This document shows positions 1 through 3,625 of a stretch of DNA of 11,603 bases, one piece after another (the stretch's first letter is position 1; each line of letters starts with the position of its first letter). Both the position numbers and the translations under genes were made by a program. Location: positions 104,738 to 116,340 of the forward strand of contig NZ_GG695979.1 of NCBI RefSeq assembly GCF_000159955.1. Direction: 5' to 3'. Origin of the DNA: Paenibacillus sp. oral taxon 786 str. D14 (GTDB lineage: Bacteria > Bacillota > Bacilli > Paenibacillales > Paenibacillaceae). Below the pieces are notes generated by a model that searched no databases, was not told the origin of the DNA, and worked only from the letters and a program-made list of their open reading frames with translations.

Positions 1-897
1 CGTGTCTCAGGGGCCGCGGCGCCGGTGAAGCACGGCGAAGCGCAGCTCGCCGCGCTGTGCCGCAGCCTGCCGCAGGTGCAGGCTGCCTTGGAAGCCGGCG
101 TATCGTTCATCTACGCCGACTTCGAGTTTATCAAGCAATTCCCGGCAGCAGTTGAAGCCGTTCGCGCAGCCGGAGCTAGAATCGCGCTGGCGACGCCGCG
201 CATCCACATGCCGGGCGAAAACGGCTATCACAACAACATCCTGCGTCTCCAGCCCGACGCGGTGCTGGTGCGCAACACCGGGGCGCTGTATTACTACCTG
301 CGCCACCGGCAAGAGAACCCGTCGGCCGTGCATCCGCGGTTGATCGGCGATTTTTCGCTGAACATCGCCAACCACCTGACGGCCGAGCTGTTCCTGGAGG
401 TCGGCTGCGACGTGGTGACGCCGTCCTACGACTTGAACATCCAGCAGATGGTCGATCTGCTCCGGGTCAGCCCCACGGCCGACATGGAGATCGTTATCCA
501 TCAGCATCTGCCGATGTTCCATACGGAGCACTGCGTGTACTGCACCTTCCTCAGTGAAGGAACGGACTACACCAACTGCGGCCGCCCGTGTGAAAAACAC
601 CGCGCTTCCCTGCAGGACCGGATCGGCATGTCCCACCCCGTCCGCGTGGACGAAGGCTGCCGCAACACGGTGTACAACGCCATCGAACAGTCGGGCGCAG
701 AGTATCTGAACCATTTTCTCGAGCTGGGCGTGTCCAAATACCGTGTTGAGTTCCTCGAAGAAACGCCGGAGCAGGTGCATGAGGTCATCGACCTCTACAA
801 CAAAGCGTTGCGTGGAGAAATCAGCGGCACCCAGGTATGGAAAACCCTCAAAGCGACCAACCAACTCGGCGTCACGCGCGGACAGTTGGTAAAATAA
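1..897 (+). CDS. U32 family peptidase/RNA hydroxylase-like protein, C-terminal part
   Basis: The frame is open from base 1 and ends at TAA 895-897, so 298 codons of the C-terminal part are visible and the true start lies outside the window. The visible part holds a typical U32 segment with a Cys-rich motif: HCVYC (Cys codons at 532 and 541) followed by NCGRPC (Cys codons at 577 and 589), then GCRNTVYNA and a GAEY element. In the U32 family these cysteines are thought to bind an Fe-S cluster; characterised members (RlhA, TrhP types) hydroxylate 23S rRNA or tRNA rather than degrade collagen, despite the peptidase name. Which RNA, if any, this copy modifies cannot be told from a fragment. The region is GC-rich (40 of 60 bases at 241-300), unlike the right half of the window. 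A strong terminator follows directly. The family call is secure; the exact function is inference. Confidence 0.85.
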   Translation, partial: RVSGAAAPVKHGEAQLAALCRSLPQVQAALEAGVSFIYADFEFIKQFPAAVEAVRAAGARIALATPRIHMPGENGYHNNILRLQPDAVLVRNTGALYYYLRHRQENPSAVHPRLIGDFSLNIANHLTAELFLEVGCDVVTPSYDLNIQQMVDLLRVSPTADMEIVIHQHLPMFHTEHCVYCTFLSEGTDYTNCGRPCEKHRASLQDRIGMSHPVRVDEGCRNTVYNAIEQSGAEYLNHFLELGVSKYRVEFLEETPEQVHEVIDLYNKALRGEISGTQVWKTLKATNQLGVTRGQLVK

Positions 898-903
898 AAA
901 ACG

Positions 904-954
904 AAGGGAGTCCCCGTAGTTCGCGGTAGTTATACCGTAGGGGGCTCCCTTTTT
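904..954 (+). terminator. Rho-independent terminator of the U32 gene
   Basis: AAGGGAG followed by TCCCC at 904-915 pairs with GGGGG-CTCCCTT at 940-951 with one G-T wobble, and the stem runs into a T-rich stretch. It sits 7 bases after the U32 stop codon. Confidence 0.85.
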
Positions 955-970
955 GCTGTAACACGAGAAA

Positions 971-999
971 ATACCATTACTTAACAAGTATGGTATAAT
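971..999 (+). promoter_or_regulatory. Extended -10 promoter of the small toxin gene, overlapped by a dyad
   Basis: TATAAT at 994-999 is preceded by TG-G at 991-993, making an extended -10 element; the -35 position (971-976, ATACCA) is poor. An inverted repeat, ATACCAT-TACTT and AAGTA-TGGTAT (971-996, one-base bulge), covers the whole promoter core. This could be an operator or may only reflect chance symmetry around the -10. Transcription would begin near 1006 and read through the hydrophobic peptide gene at 1074. Confidence 0.65.
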
Positions 1000-1073
1000 A
1001 TTAGATAAGCAATAGAATAGGCTTGCAAGGGCGGTCGGCTACCTCTCATTCTCTAGGAAGGGAGGGATGCCAA

Positions 1074-1157
1074 ATGGAAGTTTATCAAGCATTAACGCTA
1101 ATGATCTCATTCGCGACATTAATGGTCCTGATACTTTCCTTCCATAAACACAAATAG
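1074..1157 (+). CDS. Holin-like type I toxin peptide (27 aa)
   Basis: A 27-residue peptide starting MEVYQALTLM, with one hydrophobic segment (about residues 6-22) and a basic tail HKHK. This is the layout of the putative holin-like / TxpA-BsrG class of type I toxins in Bacillus and Paenibacillus, membrane-active peptides kept silent by an antisense RNA. GGAGGG at 1061-1066 lies 7 bases before the ATG. An upstream ATG at 1067 opens a different frame with no membrane character and sits right on the ribosome site, so it was not chosen. The ribosome site can pair with an upstream CCTCTC (1042-1047), and the 5' leader can pair with the 3' end of the message (see findings). The gene is too short for usual ORF callers. 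Family assignment rests on length, sequence pattern and RNA context; toxicity is inferred. Confidence 0.7.
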   Translation: MEVYQALTLMISFATLMVLILSFHKHK

Positions 1158-1272
1158 ACCGCCCTCGGCAAAGGAATCGGTCTATTTGTACTGAGATCCT
1201 ACACAGCCTGCCGCCCTTAAAAGCGGCTATTGCCCGGAGCCGTGCCCTGTAAGCACGGCTCCTAAATAATTA
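1150..1272 (-). ncRNA. Candidate antisense RNA antitoxin (RatA/SR4-like position)
   Basis: A minus-strand promoter at 1278-1286 would start an RNA near 1271 running toward and over the 3' end of the toxin message. It contains a perfect 10-bp hairpin (GGAGCCGTGC at 1236-1245 with GCACGGCTCC at 1253-1262, 7-base loop), a smaller hairpin GCCGC/GCGGC (1210-1214, 1223-1227), and ends near the inverted repeat at 1152-1187. Convergent 3'-overlapping antisense RNAs are the known control mode of the txpA/RatA and bsrG/SR4 systems. Boundaries are estimated from promoter and hairpin positions only; no expression evidence is available. Confidence 0.5.
1152..1187. terminator. Bidirectional hairpin at the toxin 3' end
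   Basis: AAATAGACCG (1152-1161) and CGGTCTATTT (1178-1187) form a perfect 10-bp inverted repeat around a 16-base loop, overlapping the toxin stop codon. On the plus strand it ends in ATTTGT; on the minus strand it is followed by TGTGTTTAT. It could end both the toxin message and the convergent antisense RNA. The T tracts are weak, so terminator strength is uncertain. Confidence 0.55.
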
Positions 1273-1277
1273 CTTTC

Positions 1278-1298
1278 ATTGTATCACAATCGATACAA
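1278..1298 (-). promoter_or_regulatory. Minus-strand extended -10 promoter with operator-like dyad
   Basis: On the minus strand TGA-TACAAT gives an extended -10 (TACAAT is 1283-1278), with no convincing -35. A 7-bp inverted repeat, TTGTATC (1279-1285) and GATACAA (1292-1298) around a 6-base centre, overlaps it. The promoter is placed to drive the antisense RNA; the dyad may bind a regulator that is not identified here. Confidence 0.5.
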
Positions 1299-1387
1299 AA
1301 TATACACGTTTGCGAACTTTTTTGCAGAGGAGCCCAACATTACTCGTACTCATCCGATTCGCTCCTATCTTCCAAGGTTTGCGAGAT

Positions 1388-1687
1388 TTAAGGGGTGGAA
1401 GGATGCCGGACAAGCTCATCTGTACCGGTGAGTACTTCCGTGAGGAGGGAGGCGCCAAGCCTGAAACCGTATTTAAACACTGCCATCGAATGCATGTCGT
1501 TAGCTTGTGCCTGCAGCTCCATCAGGTATTCCAGTTCGCTAAATTCTTCTTCGGTCAGCTTCTTACGCCATGATTCCGTAAGCTCCGAGATTTGCCGGCA
1601 TAGAGGACGATACTTCGGATCTCGGGAGACAATCATTTCGTCCGGCAAAATATGCCCGGTATAAAGCTCTTCAATCAGACTACTCAT
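1388..1687 (-). CDS. DUF6809-like small protein (99 aa)
   Basis: Starts MSSLIEELYTGHILPDE and contains a central PKYRPLCRQI segment and a helical LTEEEFSELEYLMELQAQA stretch, then a short hydrophobic FRLGASLLTEVL end. This matches my memory of the DUF6809 family of about 100-residue proteins in Paenibacillus and other Firmicutes, whose function is unknown. The start chosen is ATG at 1687: AAGGAGG lies 6 bases upstream, whereas an upstream in-frame ATG (1693) directly abuts the ribosome site. There is no signal peptide and no clear membrane segment; the protein is probably cytosolic and mostly alpha-helical. It lies 140 bases downstream of the RHH regulator on the same strand with no strong terminator between, so the two may be cotranscribed. 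It converges on the type I toxin locus. Confidence 0.7.
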   Translation of the reverse strand: MSSLIEELYTGHILPDEMIVSRDPKYRPLCRQISELTESWRKKLTEEEFSELEYLMELQAQANDMHSMAVFKYGFRLGASLLTEVLTGTDELVRHPSTP

Positions 1688-1827
1688 ACGCATCCTCCTT
1701 ATTGATAGAGAGGCAGCGCCTTGAAAGGGAGGGCAGCACATGGTAGCATATTTATGCGGCCTTCCTTTGGAGGGTTGCCTCTGGGGGGAAGTGGCGAGAT
1801 CTTTTTGCGAGAGTGAGCCGCTTCCTT

Positions 1828-2010
1828 TTATTTTTGCTTGGACAAAAGCAGTTTCAACCCCAATCGAATCGCTTCGGCTTTTGTTAAGTTATGCTTGTTG
1901 CAATATGCAATCAATGCGTTATTCATGTCCTCCTCGAAGCGTACCTTAATGCTGGCATTTTTGGGGTTGTCCTTCTTTGGCCGTCCTGTTCGTGGACTCA
2001 GATTTCTCAC
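1828..2010 (-). CDS. Ribbon-helix-helix (CopG/Arc-type) DNA-binding protein (60 aa)
   Basis: The 60-residue product has a basic N-terminal arm (SPRTGRPKKDNPKN), a predicted beta strand (ASIKVRF, about residues 19-25), then helix-turn-helix EDMNNALIAYCNKHNLTKAEAIRLGLKLLL. This is the order of the ribbon-helix-helix fold, in which two chains form an intertwined dimer and the paired strands enter the DNA major groove. GTG at 2010 is the most plausible start because it begins at the conserved RNLSPRTGRP arm, although only AGTGAG precedes it with little spacing; TTG at 2031 is an alternative without a ribosome site. The open frame extends to 2097 but that part covers the promoter. Its own promoter carries a perfect palindrome, pointing to autorepression. 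No adjacent recognised toxin gene was found, unlike RHH antitoxins. Confidence 0.8.
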   Translation of the reverse strand: MRNLSPRTGRPKKDNPKNASIKVRFEEDMNNALIAYCNKHNLTKAEAIRLGLKLLLSKQK

Positions 2011-2035
2011 CTCACTTTCTGTACTCCACAAATAA

Positions 2036-2064
2036 ATAGTACTTTTTGGACTCCAAAAAGTCAA
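2036..2064 (-). promoter_or_regulatory. Promoter of the RHH gene with perfect palindromic operator
   Basis: On the minus strand TTGACT (2064-2059), a 17-base spacer and TACTAT (2041-2036) form a near-consensus sigma-A promoter. The spacer is almost entirely a perfect inverted repeat, arms ACTTTTTGG (2041-2049) and CCAAAAAGT (2053-2061) around ACT. A repressor bound here would block RNA polymerase. The RHH protein encoded immediately downstream is the obvious candidate. Confidence 0.75.
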
Positions 2065-2166
2065 TCCTAAAAATTCCAGAATCTTGAAGAAAAACACCCT
2101 GCAAAGACATCTGTTTTCCTATCAAATACAACTTGTGGAACGTTTGTGAATTCGCTGTTCAAAGAG

Positions 2167-2216
2167 GCGATAACCCTTCTTTATCGCTTATAAAAATCTT
2201 GTCGATATGCTATAAT
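2167..2216 (+). promoter_or_regulatory. Promoter of the structured leader and 65-aa gene, with upstream dyad
   Basis: TATAAT at 2211-2216 has a TTATAA at 2188-2193 with 17-base spacing (three of six -35 consensus bases). Directly upstream and abutting the -35 is a perfect inverted repeat, GCGATAA (2167-2173) and TTATCGC (2181-2187), which could be an operator. The expected start of transcription is near 2223, only a few bases before the closing stem of the leader RNA. Confidence 0.65.
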
Positions 2217-2221
2217 GAAAG

Positions 2222-2340
2222 CGTAAACAAGCGAGTTGTAGAGCGGGTTTTAGCGATGTTCAGATCGCGTTGAAAAACTAGACGATTGTAAGTTGAACCC
2301 CGTCTAAATCTCGCTTGTGCCGTAGTTTTCACAAACCTTT
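2222..2340 (+). ncRNA. Candidate structured leader RNA with pseudoknot (unassigned class)
   Basis: ACAAGCGAG (2227-2235) pairs perfectly with CTCGCTTGT (2310-2318). Inside, TAGA-CGGGTTT (2239-2250) pairs with GAACCC-GTCTA (2295-2306) with small bulges, and a hairpin GCGAT/ATCGC (2253-2257 with 2264-2268) has a 6-base loop. AAAACTA (2274-2280), unpaired inside the closed structure, is complementary to TAGTTTT (2323-2329) just outside the closing stem, which would make a pseudoknot ending a dozen bases before the ribosome site. Size, promoter placement and topology resemble a translational riboswitch or a protein-binding leader. I do not recognise a known class (no c-di-GMP, purine, preQ1, THF or T-box signature). 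The fold was derived by eye. Confidence 0.5.
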
Positions 2341-2373
2341 AGGAGGGTGAAGGTGATGTTTGAAGGTTTCCTC
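2333..2373 (+). promoter_or_regulatory. Hairpin enclosing the ribosome site and start codon of the 65-aa gene
   Basis: AAACCTT (2333-2339) is perfectly complementary to AAGGTTT (2363-2369), placing AGGAGG (2341-2346) and the ATG (2356-2358) in the loop. GAGG (2343-2346) could also pair with CCTC (2370-2373). Either pairing could limit ribosome access, so the site is suited to translational control coupled to the leader just upstream. Confidence 0.45.
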
Positions 2374-2553
2374 GAGATGCAGTCAGTCGTGACTCGTGTA
2401 CACGGACAATTGGAAATTGACGGCGAACAAGAATACCGCAAAATCGAGTTCGGCACGGAACGTTTCCTGCACACGCCGGAACCGGGGAATCGGATCCGAA
2501 ACGAGGAAGAGCTTCCTCAGCGCTTCACATGGCGGAGATTTTGGACTCATTAA
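2356..2553 (+). CDS. Hypothetical small protein (65 aa)
   Basis: I do not recognise this protein. It begins MFEGFLEMQSVVTRVHGQLE and ends RFTWRRFWTH. It has no predicted membrane segment or signal peptide, and mixes acidic stretches (EIDGEQEYRKIEF, RNEEELP) with an aromatic, basic C-terminus. Codon use favours C or G in the third position like the neighbouring backbone genes, which supports a real gene. AGGAGG at 2341-2346 is 9 bases before ATG 2356; GTG at 2353 (6 bases) and GTG at 2347 are in-frame alternatives. A dedicated promoter and structured leader lie upstream and a terminator downstream, so it forms a single-gene transcription unit between the RHH gene and galU. A nucleic-acid-binding or regulatory role would be a guess. 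Confidence 0.6.
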   Translation: MFEGFLEMQSVVTRVHGQLEIDGEQEYRKIEFGTERFLHTPEPGNRIRNEEELPQRFTWRRFWTH

Positions 2554-2597
2554 TTTCGTTCTGTTTCTAAGAAATAAAATATCTTGTGCCTTAAGTC

Positions 2598-2626
2598 GGA
2601 CTCGGGGGAATCCCTGGGTCCTTTTT
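2598..2626 (+). terminator. Terminator after the 65-aa gene
   Basis: GGACTCGGGG (2598-2607), loop GAAT, and CCCTGGGTCC (2612-2621) form a 10-bp stem with two G-T pairs, followed by TTTTT (2622-2626). It separates the small gene from the galU promoter. Confidence 0.85.
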
Positions 2627-2647
2627 GCTAACGGTCTACTTTGGATA

Positions 2648-2656
2648 TGGTATAAT
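2648..2656 (+). promoter_or_regulatory. galU extended -10 promoter
   Basis: TG-G-TATAAT at 2648-2656 is a consensus extended -10. No good -35 occurs at 16-18 bases spacing (a TTGCTA is 20 bases away). The leader to the galU start is about 36 bases, with GAGGGAG at 2682-2688 as ribosome site. Confidence 0.65.
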
Positions 2657-2698
2657 GACACTAGGTAGATCATTTAAGTACGAGGGAGCCGTCATTTC

Positions 2699-3574
2699 AT
2701 GAAAATCCGCAAAGCCATCATTCCCGCAGCCGGGCTGGGAACGCGATTCTTACCTGCCACGAAAGCCATGCCCAAAGAAATGCTGCCCATCGTCGATAAG
2801 CCGACGATTCAATATATCGTGGAGGAGGCCGTGGCTTCCGGGATTGAGGATATTATTATCGTAACAGGGAAAGGCAAGCGGGCAATCGAGGACCATTTCG
2901 ACACCTCTTTTGAGCTGGAATATAACCTTAACGAGAAGGGCAAGTACCAATTGCTTGAAGAAGTCCGCAAATCCTCGGAAATGGCGGATATTCATTACAT
3001 ACGCCAGAAGGAACCGAAAGGCCTTGGCCATGCCATTTGGTGTGCGCGCAAGTTTATCGGCGATGAACCGTTTGCGGTATTGCTCGGCGATGATATTGTG
3101 GAGTCGGAAGTACCTTGCCTGAAGCAGATGATCGAAGTATATAGTGAACATCAGGCTTCCATCGTAGGGGTTCAACCGGTGAGTTGGGATGAGGTATCCC
3201 GATACGGGATCGTTGATCCGGTGGCGGTTCGGGATCGTGTCTACGAGGCGAAGCAACTGGTGGAAAAGCCGGAAGTTGGCCAAGCCCCATCCAATCTGGC
3301 GATTATGGGACGTTATATTTTGACACCTGCGATATTTGATATCCTGGATAACCAGCGTATCGGAGTTAATGGAGAAATCCAGTTAACCGACGCCATTTCG
3401 CGGCTCGGCGAAACTGAACGAGTATTGGCCTACCACTTCGAAGGCACCCGCCACGATGTCGGCGAGAAGTTGGGCTTCATCAAGACTTCGATCCACTACG
3501 CCCTCGAAAATCCGGAGCTTCGCGATGAGTTAATTAAATATATGTCAGAGATTATCTTGGATAGCTTAAACTAA
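2699..3574 (+). CDS. galU: UTP-glucose-1-phosphate uridylyltransferase
   Basis: The cytosolic enzyme makes UDP-glucose and pyrophosphate from UTP and glucose-1-phosphate, feeding cell-wall glycans, glycolipids and exopolysaccharides. The 291-residue length is normal for bacterial GalU/GtaB. The N-terminal nucleotide-binding motif is [19 protein letters not shown] (about residues 10-28, with the conserved Lys at 26), followed by the [13 protein letters not shown] segment, LLGDDIV (metal and substrate contacts) and VEKP in the sugar-binding region. The ATG at 2699 is preceded by GAGGGAG at 10 bases. It has its own promoter and terminator and is transcribed alone, convergent with the O-antigen ligase gene. 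Its position beside a glycan locus fits supply of UDP-sugar donors, although it is likely a housekeeping gene. The Bacillus name would be gtaB. Confidence 0.95.
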   Translation: MKIRKAIIPAAGLGTRFLPATKAMPKEMLPIVDKPTIQYIVEEAVASGIEDIIIVTGKGKRAIEDHFDTSFELEYNLNEKGKYQLLEEVRKSSEMADIHYIRQKEPKGLGHAIWCARKFIGDEPFAVLLGDDIVESEVPCLKQMIEVYSEHQASIVGVQPVSWDEVSRYGIVDPVAVRDRVYEAKQLVEKPEVGQAPSNLAIMGRYILTPAIFDILDNQRIGVNGEIQLTDAISRLGETERVLAYHFEGTRHDVGEKLGFIKTSIHYALENPELRDELIKYMSEIILDSLN

Positions 3575-3575
3575 C

Positions 3576-3614
3576 AAAAAGCCGGCCTTTCCTTAAAGGA
3601 GAGACCGGTTTTTT
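3576..3614. terminator. Bidirectional terminator between galU and the ligase gene
   Basis: An A run and AGCCGG (3576-3585) pair with CCGGTTTTTT (3605-3614), with an inner stem CTTTCC/GGAGAG. T runs lie on both strands (3609-3614 on plus, complement of 3576-3580 on minus), so it can end both galU and the convergent gene whose stop is at 3626. Confidence 0.85.
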
Positions 3615-3625
3615 GCTGTAAGTAT

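Noticed and set aside
7..987. A 326-codon open frame on the minus strand opposite the U32 gene
   Set aside because: It is an antisense shadow in GC-rich DNA. The plus-strand frame has clear U32 motifs, and the minus frame runs through the terminator.
1305..1325. Possible LexA (SOS) box around CGAAC at 1314-1318
   Set aside because: The second half site GTTCG is missing; CGAAC is followed by a T run instead.
1740..2035. Plus-strand frames of 65-69 codons between the two small minus-strand genes
   Set aside because: They overlap the RHH gene antisense, lack ribosome sites and show no domain pattern.
2227..2318. Closed stem structure considered as a tRNA or tmRNA fragment
   Set aside because: There is no TTCRANNC T-loop, anticodon arm or CCA-compatible acceptor geometry, and the interior stems do not follow a cloverleaf.
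2227..2318. Structured RNA considered as a retron msr-msd region
   Set aside because: No reverse transcriptase gene is present in the window and the following ORF is only 65 codons without RT motifs.
2750..3283. A 177-codon minus-strand frame opposite galU
   Set aside because: galU is unambiguous on the plus strand; the reverse frame is a mirror of its codon bias.
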